From an uncultured Pelagibacteraceae bacterium (GTDB lineage Bacteria > Pseudomonadota > Alphaproteobacteria > Pelagibacterales > Pelagibacteraceae), in NCBI GenBank assembly GCA_902541315.1, contig CACBQF010000001.1, positions 1-64,000 of the forward strand: 64,000 bases of DNA. The letters run 5' to 3'. The notes below the pieces were generated by a model. The model searched no databases, had not been told where the DNA came from, and saw only the letters and a program-made list of their open reading frames with translations. This document shows positions 1 to 8,369 of the stretch, piece by piece. The position numbers and the translations under genes are program-made. Position 1 is the stretch's first letter, and each line of letters opens with the position of its first letter.

Positions 1-671
1 ATATTAATAATGGTGCAAAAAGAGTTATTGTCTCTGCTCCGTGTAAAGATGCTGACAGAACTATTGTATATGGAGTAAATGAGACTGAATTAAAAAAGGA
101 GGATAAGATTATATCTGCTGCTTCTTGCACAACAAATTGTCTTGCCCCTCTAGCTCATGTTTTAAACAAAAATTTCGAAATTGAAAAAGGGTTTATGATC
201 ACAATTCATTCCTTTACAAGTGACCAAAGAATATTAGATAATTCTCATAAAGACCCAAGAAGAGCCAGATCGGCAAGCCAGTCTATTGTGCCAACCTCAA
301 CAGGTGCATCAAAAGCAATTGGTGAGATTATACCTTCGCTTAAAGGTAAATTAGAAGGTGTGGCTATGAGAGTCCCTACGCCCAATGTTTCATTAATTGA
401 ACTAGTCTTTTGCACAAAAAAAGACATTACTATTGATAAGATTAATTTAGCATTTCAAAATTTTAGCAAAAAGAATAAAATTCTTGAAACTACAAAAGAA
501 AAACTTGTTTCAATCGACTTTAATCATAATCCTGCTTCTTCGATATTAGACGAAAGTTTAACAAAAGTGGTTAGTAAAAATATGGGTAAAATTTCAGCCT
601 GGTACGATAACGAATGGGGTTTCTCAAATAGAATGTGTGATATTGTAGAATATATTCATAAGAATTCTTAA
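1..671 (+). CDS. gap: Glyceraldehyde-3-phosphate dehydrogenase, 5' end missing
   Basis: Glycolytic/gluconeogenic enzyme that converts glyceraldehyde 3-phosphate to 1,3-bisphosphoglycerate with NAD(P). The reading frame is open from base 3 to the TAA at 669-671, so the gene enters from outside the window and only the C-terminal two thirds is present. The family active-site motif ASCTTNCLAP is plain, with the catalytic Cys codon at 126-128. The later part shows the expected HSFTSDQ and the C-terminal WYDNEWGFSNR motif. An internal ATG at 195 lies after the active site and is not the start. The stop overlaps the ATG of pgk by one base (TAATG), so the two are probably translationally coupled at the head of a glycolytic operon. 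Confidence 0.97.
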   Translation, partial: INNGAKRVIVSAPCKDADRTIVYGVNETELKKEDKIISAASCTTNCLAPLAHVLNKNFEIEKGFMITIHSFTSDQRILDNSHKDPRRARSASQSIVPTSTGASKAIGEIIPSLKGKLEGVAMRVPTPNVSLIELVFCTKKDITIDKINLAFQNFSKKNKILETTKEKLVSIDFNHNPASSILDESLTKVVSKNMGKISAWYDNEWGFSNRMCDIVEYIHKNS

Positions 672-1849
672 TGAACAATATTAAAGATTATGAAAATCTT
701 AATAGCAAAAGAGTTTTATTAAGATTAGACCTAAACGTCCCCTTGAAAAATGGTGACATTGTCGATGAAACCAGAATAATTAAAATTATACCTGTTATCG
801 AATTTTTAATAAAAAGAAATTCAAAAATTTTAATAATCTCTCATGTTGGACGTCCGAAAGGTAAATTTAATAAAGATCTCTCCCTTAAACCAATTTGTGA
901 TTACTTAGAAAAAAAGATAAAAACTAGAGTAAACTTTATAAGTGAAGATATTTTAAAAATTAAAAGAGATGATTTATTCAAAGAGCCTGAGGAAAAAGTT
1001 ATCTTTTTTGAAAACATAAGATTTTATGCAGAAGAAGAAAAGAATGAGTCAAATTTTTCAAAACACCTGGCTAGTTTTGCGGATTTGTTCGTAAACGATG
1101 CTTTTTCTTGTTCACACAGAAAACATGCTTCAGTATGCAAAATTACAGAATTTCTGCCGTCATTTGCTGGATTACAATTTGAGACTGAAGTAAATGCTTT
1201 AAAAAAAGTTACTGTCGAAATCAAAAAACCAATTACTTGTATTATTGGTGGATCAAAAATTTCTACAAAAATAGATATAATCAAAAATTTAATACATAAA
1301 TTTAACAACATAATCTTTGTGGGAGGTATGGCTAACAATATTCTGAGCTTCAAAGGTAATAAAATTGGAAAATCAATTAGTGAAGGAAATTGTGAAAGTA
1401 TAATAAAAGAAATTTTTGAAATTTCAAAAAATACATTATGTGAAATTACTTATCCAGAAGATGTCTTAATAGGTAAAAGTGCTGATGACGATGCTCAGAT
1501 AAAAGATCTTAAGGACATAGCAGATGATGATTTAATCTTAGACGTGGGACCTAAAACACTAAAAAGAATAAAAAATATAATTGAAAATAGTAAAACAGTT
1601 CTTTGGAATGGTCCTGCTGGTTATTTTGAAAATCCAAATTTTGCTAAAGGTAGCATTGAGATTGCAAAAACAATTATTAAAAAAAATAAAGATAATTCAA
1701 TTTATTCTGTAGTTGGTGGAGGAGATACTGTGGCGGTTGTTAATCAACTAAATGTAATTAAAGATTTTAATTTTGTTTCAACTGCTGGTGGTGCTTTTTT
1801 AGAATATCTTGAAGGAAAAGAACTTCCTGGTATAAAAGCCCTAAACTAA
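671..1849 (+). CDS. pgk: Phosphoglycerate kinase
   Basis: Cytosolic kinase that transfers phosphate between 1,3-bisphosphoglycerate and ADP. At 392 residues it has the normal bacterial length. Visible family motifs are the N-terminal RLDLNVPL signature near residue 18, HVGRPKG near 57, GGSKISTK near 193, the hinge WNGPAGYFE near 312 and the nucleotide-binding GGGDTVAVV near 349. It starts one base inside the gap stop codon and ends one base before the aldolase gene, so it is the second gene of a tightly packed gap-pgk-fba-thiE-efp-suhB run. Nothing unusual was seen. Confidence 0.98.
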   Translation: MNNIKDYENLNSKRVLLRLDLNVPLKNGDIVDETRIIKIIPVIEFLIKRNSKILIISHVGRPKGKFNKDLSLKPICDYLEKKIKTRVNFISEDILKIKRDDLFKEPEEKVIFFENIRFYAEEEKNESNFSKHLASFADLFVNDAFSCSHRKHASVCKITEFLPSFAGLQFETEVNALKKVTVEIKKPITCIIGGSKISTKIDIIKNLIHKFNNIIFVGGMANNILSFKGNKIGKSISEGNCESIIKEIFEISKNTLCEITYPEDVLIGKSADDDAQIKDLKDIADDDLILDVGPKTLKRIKNIIENSKTVLWNGPAGYFENPNFAKGSIEIAKTIIKKNKDNSIYSVVGGGDTVAVVNQLNVIKDFNFVSTAGGAFLEYLEGKELPGIKALN

Positions 1850-1850
1850 A

Positions 1851-2861
1851 ATGTCAGAACTAAATAATACAGCATTAAAAATTTTAGAAAACGGTAAAGG
1901 AATTTTAGCTGCAGATGAAAGCACTGCAACAATGACTAAAAGATTAGACAGTGTAAATGTTCCCTCAACCGCAGAAAACAGATTGATATTCAGAGAAACA
2001 CTTTTTAGCTCATCCTCAATGAAAGATTGTATTGGAGGTGTAATTCTTTATGATGAAACAATTAAACAATCATCGTCAAAAAAAAATACAATTCCAGAAT
2101 TAATATCAGATAAAGGCTCATTGCCAGGTATCAAAGTAGACACAGGTGCAAAAATTTTAGCTGGTTCTCCAAATGAAAAAATTACCGAAGGTCTTGATGG
2201 ATTAAGGGAAAGATTAAAAGAATATTATAAATTAGGTGCAAGATTTACTAAATGGAGAGGTGTTTATCATATAACTAAAAATTATCCAAGCAAACTTTCT
2301 ATCAACTCTAATGCACATGCATTAGCAAGATATTCTGCTTTAGTTCAAGAGTGCGATATGGTTCCAATAGTTGAGCCTGAGGTTTTAATGGACGGTGATC
2401 ATTCTGCTAAAGAATGTTTAGAAAAAACTTCTGAAGTTATAAAAAAATGTTTTGAAGAGCTAATAGTCAACAAAGTAAATTTGAAGGGAATTATACTCAA
2501 ACCTAATATGATCTTAGCAGGAAATAGATCCAAAGAAAAAATTACTAATGAGGAAGTTGCAAAATTAACTTTGGAATGTTTAAAATCCTCAGTACCCTCG
2601 GAAGTTCCAGGTATAGCTTTCCTATCTGGAGGTCAGTCCGAAATAGAAGCGACAGAAAATTTAAATTTAATTAACAAATACAATAATACCAGTTTTATCA
2701 TGAGTTATTCTTATGGGCGGGCTCTTCAACAAAGTGCCTTAAAGTATTGGTCAAAAGATATTAAGAATATTAAAGGCACTCAGCAGATTTTTAACCACCG
2801 AGCCAAAATGAATACATTGGCTGCTCAAGGAAAATGGTCAAAAGATTTTGAGATACAATAA
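1851..2861 (+). CDS. fba: Fructose-bisphosphate aldolase, class I
   Basis: Cleaves or forms fructose 1,6-bisphosphate. The protein is of the animal/plant-like class I (Schiff-base) type: GILAADEST near residue 18, GVILYDETIKQ near 63, VEPEVLMDGDH near 174, the Schiff-base lysine in ILKPNMIL (about Lys217), then LSGGQSEIEAT and the SYGRALQ signature near the C terminus. It is 336 residues long, close to the family norm. It lies directly after pgk with one base between stop and start, and its 3' end overlaps thiE by 14 bases. The metal-independent class fits known SAR11 central metabolism, but that link is family knowledge, not something shown here. Confidence 0.96.
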   Translation: MSELNNTALKILENGKGILAADESTATMTKRLDSVNVPSTAENRLIFRETLFSSSSMKDCIGGVILYDETIKQSSSKKNTIPELISDKGSLPGIKVDTGAKILAGSPNEKITEGLDGLRERLKEYYKLGARFTKWRGVYHITKNYPSKLSINSNAHALARYSALVQECDMVPIVEPEVLMDGDHSAKECLEKTSEVIKKCFEELIVNKVNLKGIILKPNMILAGNRSKEKITNEEVAKLTLECLKSSVPSEVPGIAFLSGGQSEIEATENLNLINKYNNTSFIMSYSYGRALQQSALKYWSKDIKNIKGTQQIFNHRAKMNTLAAQGKWSKDFEIQ

Positions 2862-3462
2862 AAAAAGATTTGTTTACCTAATATCCCCACCTAAGATTGA
2901 AAAAAATTTTTTAAAAGATTTAAATGAAGTATTAAAACAAAATAAAATAAGTTTTTTTCAATTACGTCTAAAAAAAGGTAGTTTTAAAAAAAGATTAATA
3001 ATTGGACGTGAAATTCAAAAGATATGTAAAAAATTTAAAGTGAAATTTTTAATTAACGATGACGTGTACCTTTCAAAAAAATTAAATGCTGATGGATGTC
3101 ATCTTGGTCAAAGTGATATGAAAATTAAAGAGGCAAGAAAATTAATTGGAAAAAAAATAATTGGAATTACATGTCATAATTCAATAAAACTTGTAAAAAA
3201 TGCGATAAAAAATAAAGCTGACTATTTAGCTCTTGGTGCTTTTAATTCATCTAAAACAAAAAAAGTAAAATATAAGGCATCAATAAGTTTTCTTAAAAAA
3301 GCTCGAAAAATCACAAATACACCAATCGTTGCAATCGGAGGTATTAACTCTACGAATTATAAAAATCTTTTGTTGAATAAGGCAAACTTTTTAGCTATCT
3401 CAAGCTACATTTGGAAAAATAAAAAACTTAAACCTAAGAATGCTGTAAAAAAATTAATATGA
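2848..3462 (+). CDS. thiE: Thiamine-phosphate synthase-like protein
   Basis: A ThiE/TenI family (beta/alpha)8 protein of 204 residues. ThiE joins HMP pyrophosphate to thiazole phosphate to give thiamine phosphate. Seen in sequence: QLRLKKG near residue 37, the INDD...ADGCHLGQSD region near 58-80 that matches the ThiE NDR..GADGVHLGQ signature, GITCHN near 92, and the phosphate-binding VAIGGIN near 162. The start is a TTG inside the end of fba (14-base overlap); no in-frame ATG precedes the fold. The stop overlaps the efp ATG (ATGA). A TenI-like regulator without catalysis cannot be excluded, but the residues and length favour ThiE. Confidence 0.8.
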   Translation: MRYNKKRFVYLISPPKIEKNFLKDLNEVLKQNKISFFQLRLKKGSFKKRLIIGREIQKICKKFKVKFLINDDVYLSKKLNADGCHLGQSDMKIKEARKLIGKKIIGITCHNSIKLVKNAIKNKADYLALGAFNSSKTKKVKYKASISFLKKARKITNTPIVAIGGINSTNYKNLLLNKANFLAISSYIWKNKKLKPKNAVKKLI

Positions 3463-4019
3463 AAATTAATGCAGGTGAAATTAAAGTAGGTATGTTGCTA
3501 GAATATAAAAACGATTTATGGCAGGTGCTAAAAACACAGCATGTAAAACCTGGAAAAGGTGGAGCATTTGCACAGGTTGAAATGAAGAGCTTAAATAAAA
3601 ATACTAAACTAAATGAGAGATTTAGATCCAGTGAGACAGTTGAAAAGGCTTCATTAGAGGAAACTAGTTTTACTTATTCATATGAGGACCAAGTAAATTA
3701 CTTTTTTATGAATCCTAAAACTTTTGAACAAACTGAAATTCAAAAAAGTCTGATAGGTGAAAAAGGTAAATTATTGACTGAAAACCTTGAGGTTACAATA
3801 AGTTTTTATAATGATAATCCAATTTCTGTAGATCTACCAAAACAAGTAACCTGTAAAATTAAAACCACAGATGCTGCCTTAAAAGGTCAAACTGTTTCAT
3901 CATCTTACAAACCTGCAATCTTAGAAAATGGATTAAGTATTCAGGTTCCACCTTTCATTGATGCAGGAGATAGTGTGATAATAGATACAAGAAATCTCGA
4001 ATATATAAAAAAAAACTAA
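3459..4019 (+). CDS. efp: Elongation factor P
   Basis: Translation factor that enters between the P and E sites and relieves stalling at polyproline. The 186-residue length and three-domain layout are standard: KOW-like N domain, central OB domain, C-terminal OB domain ending in the IDTRNLEY signature. The modifiable lysine lies in the loop HVKPGKGGAF (about Lys33), the position modified by EpmA-type enzymes in many proteobacteria. The gene overlaps the thiE stop by four bases and is followed after three bases by suhB, so it is likely expressed in the same transcript as the glycolytic genes. Confidence 0.97.
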   Translation: MKINAGEIKVGMLLEYKNDLWQVLKTQHVKPGKGGAFAQVEMKSLNKNTKLNERFRSSETVEKASLEETSFTYSYEDQVNYFFMNPKTFEQTEIQKSLIGEKGKLLTENLEVTISFYNDNPISVDLPKQVTCKIKTTDAALKGQTVSSSYKPAILENGLSIQVPPFIDAGDSVIIDTRNLEYIKKN

Positions 4020-4022
4020 CTT

Positions 4023-4760
4023 ATGAATTCCATCTCCGCAAATCTTAATGTAATGATTAAAGCTAGTGAGAAAGCATCAAAAATATTGATAAGAGATTTT
4101 GGAGAATTAGAAAAATTACAAGTATCAAAAAAAGGACCAAGAGACTTCGTGACTAATGCTGATGTTAAAGTTGAAAGATTAATAATAAACGAATTAAAAA
4201 AAGCACGACCAAATTATTCAATTATTAGTGAAGAAAATGGAATAGAAAAAAATAAAGATAAAAACAATTCTTGGATAATTGATCCAATTGATGGAACAAT
4301 TAATTTCTTACATGGAGTACCTCATTTTGCAATATCTATAGCTCTTAAATCAAATAATGAGATAGTGTGTGGACTAATTTTCGATCCAATAAAAGATGAA
4401 ATGTTTTACGCAGAGAAAAATAATGGAGCTTTTTATAATAATCAGAGAATTAGAGTATCAAAAAAAGATAATATAAATGAATGCTTATTTGGTGTTGGAA
4501 AAATCAATGGTGAAACAAATTTAACATTAAGAAGATCTGGGTGTGCAGCTTTAGATATGGCGTATGTTGCCTCGGGTAGATACGATGGATATTATCAAAA
4601 TAATTTAAATCTCTGGGATATTGCTGCAGGAATAATACTTATTAAAGAAGCTGGTGGGATTATTAATGAAATTGATCTAACAAATCTGAAAAATATAAAA
4701 GTTTTAGCATCAAGTACAGAAATTTATGCTAAATTTGTTAAAAAAATTGATAACTTTTAA
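4023..4760 (+). CDS. suhB: Inositol monophosphatase family protein (SuhB-like)
   Basis: A Mg-dependent, Li-sensitive phosphatase-fold protein of 245 residues. The metal and catalytic signatures are present: ISEENG near residue 69, DPIDGTINF near 87 (motif A, DxxDGT), and [10 protein letters not shown] with GG near 197-213 (motif B). SuhB proteins hydrolyse inositol-1-phosphate and related sugar phosphates; in E. coli SuhB also joins rRNA antitermination complexes. The gene is the last of the gap-to-suhB run. A 35-base A/T-rich gap to rpmE follows with no clear hairpin terminator. Exact substrate cannot be read from sequence. Confidence 0.9.
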   Translation: MNSISANLNVMIKASEKASKILIRDFGELEKLQVSKKGPRDFVTNADVKVERLIINELKKARPNYSIISEENGIEKNKDKNNSWIIDPIDGTINFLHGVPHFAISIALKSNNEIVCGLIFDPIKDEMFYAEKNNGAFYNNQRIRVSKKDNINECLFGVGKINGETNLTLRRSGCAALDMAYVASGRYDGYYQNNLNLWDIAAGIILIKEAGGIINEIDLTNLKNIKVLASSTEIYAKFVKKIDNF

Positions 4761-4795
4761 TTGTTTTAAAATTTTCTTTTGTTATATATCTGCAA

Positions 4796-5026
4796 ATGAA
4801 AAAAAAAATACATCCTAATTACCACACAATTAAAGTTGAAATGACTGATGGTACTCAATTTGAAACGAAATCAACATGGGGTGCCGAAGGTGATGTTCTA
4901 AAGCTAGAAATTGATCCTAAGTCACATGCAGCTTGGACTGGTGGAAAACAAAAATTAATGGATAAAGGTCGAATAAGTAAATTTAACAAAAAATTCCAAA
5001 ACTTCAGGTCAGAAAATAAAAATTAA
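4796..5026 (+). CDS. rpmE: 50S ribosomal protein L31 (Cys-less form)
   Basis: A 76-residue basic protein with the L31 N-terminal pattern [12 protein letters not shown] and a conserved WTGGKQKL segment near residue 47. No cysteine occurs anywhere, so this is the zinc-independent form of L31. It starts a new small cluster after a 35-base gap and its stop overlaps the next ATG by one base (TAATG), which couples it to trcR. Together with the Cys-less L36 elsewhere in the window it points to a ribosome that does not spend zinc on these two proteins. Confidence 0.95.
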   Translation: MKKKIHPNYHTIKVEMTDGTQFETKSTWGAEGDVLKLEIDPKSHAAWTGGKQKLMDKGRISKFNKKFQNFRSENKN

Positions 5027-5595
5027 TGTCAAACGCTCCTTTAATGCCTATGGCAACTGCAGTGTGGCTAGTTGAAAATACAACGCTTACATTTAAGCAA
5101 ATTGCTGATTTTTGCAAATTACATGAAGTCGAGGTTCAGGGTATTGCTGACGGTGAGGTGGCTAAAGGTATTAAAGCATACAATCCTATAATTTCTGGAC
5201 AACTTTCAAGAGAAGAAATTGAATTATCATCAAAGGATGAGGCTAGACCCTTAAAAATAAATAATACTGATATTGAAATATCTAATACCGAAAATAAAAT
5301 TAAAAAATATGTTCCATTGTCAAAAAGACAAGATAAACCAGATTCTGCTTTATGGCTTATAAAACATCACAACATATTAAAAGATTCTCAAATAGCAAAG
5401 CTGGTTGGGGTTACAAAAAATTCTGTCACATCAATAAGAAATAAAAGTTATTGGAATTTTAACAATTTAAGTCCAAAAGATCCAGTAGCTTTAAATTTAT
5501 TTACTCAAAAAGATTTGGTTAGCGCCTTAGAAAAGGCTGAGAGAAGAATTAAAAGAGAAAAAAAAGAGAAAGAAAAGCAAAAACAGTCGATATAA
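5026..5595 (+). CDS. trcR: DUF1013 / TrcR family cell-cycle transcriptional regulator
   Basis: A 189-residue protein with the hallmark N terminus of the alphaproteobacterial DUF1013 family (APLMPMATAVWLVENT), followed by a helix-turn-helix-like segment near residues 22-45 and a second similar segment near 105-135 (PDSALWLIKHHNILKDSQIAKL). TrcR was named in Rhodobacter/Caulobacter relatives as a cell-cycle transcription regulator; here the function is by family only. It overlaps rpmE by one base. The C terminus is a highly charged Lys/Glu tail from about residue 160. The family is largely restricted to Alphaproteobacteria, which supports the taxonomic call. Confidence 0.85.
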   Translation: MSNAPLMPMATAVWLVENTTLTFKQIADFCKLHEVEVQGIADGEVAKGIKAYNPIISGQLSREEIELSSKDEARPLKINNTDIEISNTENKIKKYVPLSKRQDKPDSALWLIKHHNILKDSQIAKLVGVTKNSVTSIRNKSYWNFNNLSPKDPVALNLFTQKDLVSALEKAERRIKREKKEKEKQKQSI

Positions 5596-5605
5596 AACTT
5601 AAATA

Positions 5606-5668
5606 ATGAATAAAATTAATAGACATAAAATTATAAAAGTGTTACTTACTCGTTTTTTTTGGAGGTAG
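5606..5668 (+). CDS. Possible 20-codon leader ORF before rpsU
   Basis: A short ATG-started frame of 20 codons (Lys/Arg-rich, ending in FFWR) runs into the rpsU ribosome-binding site: its TAG at 5666-5668 uses the last base of the GGAGGT. Translation would bring a ribosome exactly onto the rpsU initiation region. There is no clear Shine-Dalgarno in front of this ORF and it may be chance. Recorded because its stop is so precisely placed. Confidence 0.2.
   Translation: MNKINRHKIIKVLLTRFFWR
5661..5666 (+). promoter_or_regulatory. Strong Shine-Dalgarno site (GGAGGT) that fixes the rpsU start
   Basis: GGAGGT is the clearest ribosome-binding sequence I noticed in this window. Counting from it, the first plausible in-frame codon at normal spacing is ATT at 5671-5673. 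The TTG at 5659-5661 overlaps the site itself and so could not be served by it. Confidence 0.7.
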
Positions 5669-5670
5669 TT

Positions 5671-5865
5671 ATTAAAATAGATGTTAAAGATAACAACGTT
5701 GAGCAAGCTCTAAGAGTTTTAAAAAGAAAACTCCAGAGAGATGGTTTTTTCAAAGTTATTAAGTTAAAAAATACATATGAAAAACCCTCAGAAAAAAAAA
5801 AAAGAATCTTGCAGGAAAATATTAAAAGAGTCAAAAAACTCAATAAACTAAGGAATAGAATTTAG
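5671..5865 (+). CDS. rpsU: 30S ribosomal protein S21, probable AUU start
   Basis: Small basic ribosomal protein. The DNNVEQALRVLKRKLQR core is the S21 signature, followed by a Lys/Arg-rich helical tail. No in-frame ATG exists. An ORF caller would pick TTG at 5659, but that codon overlaps the GGAGGT site and would add four residues not found in other alphaproteobacterial S21 proteins. Starting at ATT 5671 gives MKIDVKDNNV, which aligns residue for residue with the usual MQVLVRDNNV-type N terminus. I therefore place the start at ATT, an initiation codon known from infC. The gene ends six bases before tRNA-fMet, so both are probably on one transcript. Confidence 0.85.
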   Translation: MKIDVKDNNVEQALRVLKRKLQRDGFFKVIKLKNTYEKPSEKKKRILQENIKRVKKLNKLRNRI

Positions 5866-5871
5866 TTACAT

Positions 5872-5948
<77 letters not shown>

Positions 5949-5954
5949 TTTTGA

Positions 5955-6653
5955 TTAAATTTTAAACTTAGATTTATTACTATCAACTAAAAAAGCTTTT
6001 ACAGTTTCTGTAGTAAGTTGCTGATATGATTTTCCAAAATTTTTAATTTTTTCAATAACACTTGGCGGTATAGTTATTATATGGCAACCTATTTGTTTTG
6101 CTTGTGTATAATTATATGGCTCTCTCACGCTTGCCCATAATATTTCAACATTTTTAAATTTTTTTGCCATCTTAATACTTTTAACAAATTCAGGAACGGG
6201 ATCCTTCCCTGCATCACCAGCTCTTCCAGCAAAAATAGAGATTATCACTTTTGTTTTTTTATTTATCATGTTTAAAATTTTCTTTGTTTGTTTTGCAGTA
6301 TAAACAGCTGTGATATTTAATTTAATATTTTGCCTATTTAATTCTCTTATAACTTTACCGGAAAATTTATTTTTTGAATTCACTACAGGAACCTTTACAT
6401 AAATGTTTTTGCCCCATTTATTTATTTTTAACCCTTGATTAATCATTGATTTATGATCATCTGCAAAAACTTCAAAAGAAATTGGTTTAGTTTTGCAAAC
6501 TTTTAAAATTTTTTTTGAATATGACTTATAGTCCTTTGCACCAGCTTTTCTCATCAAGCTTGGGTTTGTTGTAAAACCTTTTACAATCTTTAATTTATGA
6601 AATTTTTTAATTAAATCTAAATTAGCTATATCGCAAAAAATTTTTATACTCAT
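5955..6653 (-). CDS. tal: Transaldolase, small TalC/FSA-type
   Basis: A 232-residue TIM-barrel protein of the short transaldolase family (MipB/TalC/fructose-6-phosphate aldolase). Visible are the N-terminal FCDIANLD, GFTTNPSLM near residue 26, EVFADD near 61, and the Schiff-base lysine in IYVKVPV (about Lys87). It would move a dihydroxyacetone unit in the pentose phosphate pathway, or cleave fructose 6-phosphate. A TTG directly upstream could add one Met, but the ATG at 6653 is preferred. It is the last gene of the long minus-strand chain that begins at 5S rRNA, six bases after pntB. Confidence 0.88.
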   Translation of the reverse strand: MSIKIFCDIANLDLIKKFHKLKIVKGFTTNPSLMRKAGAKDYKSYSKKILKVCKTKPISFEVFADDHKSMINQGLKINKWGKNIYVKVPVVNSKNKFSGKVIRELNRQNIKLNITAVYTAKQTKKILNMINKKTKVIISIFAGRAGDAGKDPVPEFVKSIKMAKKFKNVEILWASVREPYNYTQAKQIGCHIITIPPSVIEKIKNFGKSYQQLTTETVKAFLVDSNKSKFKI

Positions 6654-6659
6654 CAAATC

Positions 6660-8057
6660 TTATAAATTTTTTGTGATATCCTCTGTCATTTTTTTTGCAT
6701 CTGCGAATAACATTAAAGTATTCTCTTTATAAAACAAATCATTATCGATACCTGCATAACCAGGTGAAAGACTTCTTTTAACGAATAATACAGATTTACA
6801 TTTTTCTACATCAAGCACAGGCATTCCATAAATTGGACTTTGTGGATCTGTTTTAGCGACTGGATTAGTAACATCGTTAGCTCCAATGACAAATGCAACA
6901 TCTGCATTAGCAAAGTCATTATTAATTTCCTCTAACTCAAATACCTCATCATAGGGAACGTTTGCCTCAGCTAACAAAACATTCATATGTCCAGGCATTC
7001 TTCCAGCTACAGGGTGAATAGCATATGAAACTTTTATATCGTTTTTCTTTAATGTATCGACCATTTCTCTTAAAGCATGCTGAGCTTGAGCTACTGCCAT
7101 ACCATATCCAGGGACAATGATGACTGATGAAGCATTTTTCATCAGGAAAGCTGCATCATCAGCATTACCACTTTTAACTGGTCTTTGCTCCTTAGATGAT
7201 TTACTTGAAACATCATCAGTAGCACCAAACCCTCCTAAGATTACATTAAAGAAGGAACGGTTCATACCTTTGCACATAATATATGACAATATCGCACCAG
7301 ATGATCCCACTAAAGCTCCCGTAATTATTAAAGCTGTATTTTCTAAAGTAAATCCGATCCCAGCTGCTGCCCAACCAGAATATGAATTAAGCATTGAAAT
7401 TACTACCGGCATATCTGCTCCTCCAATTGGAATTATTAAAAGAAAGCCAATTAAAAATGAAACTACTAATAATATCCAAAACAAATTTGATGATTGTGTT
7501 GAACATAATAGGTAAATTAAAATAACTATTGAGATTAAAATTAATGCATTAAGAGGATGTTGACCTTTGAACGTAATTGGTGAACCAGACATAATCCCTT
7601 GCAATTTTAAAAAAGCAATTACAGATCCTGAAAATGTAATTGCTCCAACTGCAGCCCCAATTGACATTTCAATTAGACTTCCAAGTTTAATATTCCCCGG
7701 TGATCCAAGATTAAATGCAATAGGATTTAAAAAAGCTGAAATGGCTACAAAGACTGCCGCGAGTCCAACCAAACTATGAAATCCAGCTACCAATTCTGGC
7801 ATGGCTGTCATCGGAATTTTGTATGCAATATAGGCTCCAATTGAACCCCCAACCATTATAAATATTATAACAAAAATAAATCCACTTGAAAAAGTTCCTA
7901 TTGACAAAAAAGTTACGGTCACAGCAATAATCATTCCTAAAATTCCAAATAAATTTCCTTGTCTAGATGTCTCTGGTGAAGACAAACCCCTTAAAGCTAG
8001 AATAAATAATACCCCTGAGACTAAATAAAAGATTGCTGATAAATTTGCTGATATCAT
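6660..8057 (-). CDS. pntB: NAD(P) transhydrogenase subunit beta
   Basis: Membrane subunit of the proton-translocating transhydrogenase that makes NADPH from NADH using the proton gradient. The first 260 or so residues form about eight to nine hydrophobic segments (domain II). The remainder is the cytosolic NADP-binding domain III, with VPGYGMAVAQAQ near residue 315, HPVAGRMPGHMNVLL near 347 and IGANDVTNPVA near 391. The 465-residue length is normal. It overlaps pntAb by one base and is followed by the transaldolase gene after a very short gap, within one apparent operon. Confidence 0.97.
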   Translation of the reverse strand: MISANLSAIFYLVSGVLFILALRGLSSPETSRQGNLFGILGMIIAVTVTFLSIGTFSSGFIFVIIFIMVGGSIGAYIAYKIPMTAMPELVAGFHSLVGLAAVFVAISAFLNPIAFNLGSPGNIKLGSLIEMSIGAAVGAITFSGSVIAFLKLQGIMSGSPITFKGQHPLNALILISIVILIYLLCSTQSSNLFWILLVVSFLIGFLLIIPIGGADMPVVISMLNSYSGWAAAGIGFTLENTALIITGALVGSSGAILSYIMCKGMNRSFFNVILGGFGATDDVSSKSSKEQRPVKSGNADDAAFLMKNASSVIIVPGYGMAVAQAQHALREMVDTLKKNDIKVSYAIHPVAGRMPGHMNVLLAEANVPYDEVFELEEINNDFANADVAFVIGANDVTNPVAKTDPQSPIYGMPVLDVEKCKSVLFVKRSLSPGYAGIDNDLFYKENTLMLFADAKKMTEDITKNL

Positions 8058-8365
8058 TATTTTTCTTTTTTCTTTTTCTTGTACATTGCTAACATTCTTT
8101 GTGTTACTAGAAATCCACCAAAAATATTAATTGCCGCTAAGGCAATAGCTACAAAACCAAATAAACTTGATGTGTTGAATACACTTTCACTATCTCCAGA
8201 TAATCCGGCAATTATTGCCCCAACGATAATTACAGATGAAATTGCATTAGTTACTGACATTAAAGGTGTATGTAACGATGGAGTAACGCTCCAAACGACA
8301 TAATATCCAACAAATATTGAGAGGATAAATATACTTAATCTAAATATCAAAGGATCAATTTCCAT
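8057..8365 (-). CDS. pntAb: NAD(P) transhydrogenase subunit alpha part 2 (membrane)
   Basis: A 102-residue hydrophobic protein with three membrane segments, including the conserved VTPSLHTPLMSVTNAISS loop near residue 27-44. It supplies the domain II helices that in E. coli are fused to PntA. The split into PntAa and PntAb is the common alphaproteobacterial arrangement. It sits four bases after pntAa and overlaps pntB by one base, so the three subunits are translated together. The C terminus is a short poly-Lys tail. Confidence 0.94.
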   Translation of the reverse strand: MEIDPLIFRLSIFILSIFVGYYVVWSVTPSLHTPLMSVTNAISSVIIVGAIIAGLSGDSESVFNTSSLFGFVAIALAAINIFGGFLVTQRMLAMYKKKKKEK

Positions 8366-8369
8366 ATTT

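Noticed and set aside
195-671. gap starting at the ATG at 195
   Set aside because: The frame is open to the window start and the active-site Cys lies upstream of 195.
1024-1353. Open frame on the - strand opposite pgk
   Set aside because: Shadow of a highly conserved gene; no motif and no plausible start site.
4761-4795. Promoter TTGTTT-16-TATATA before rpmE, with near-leaderless start
   Set aside because: In such A/T-rich sequence near-matches of this quality are common by chance; the -35 box is weak. Not listed as a feature.
5659-5661. TTG as the rpsU start
   Set aside because: It overlaps the only ribosome-binding site and adds residues not present in other S21 proteins; ATT at 5671 fits better.
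7117-7515. Open frame on the + strand opposite pntB
   Set aside because: It is antisense to a strongly conserved transhydrogenase domain, has no family features, and follows from the codon pattern of the real gene.
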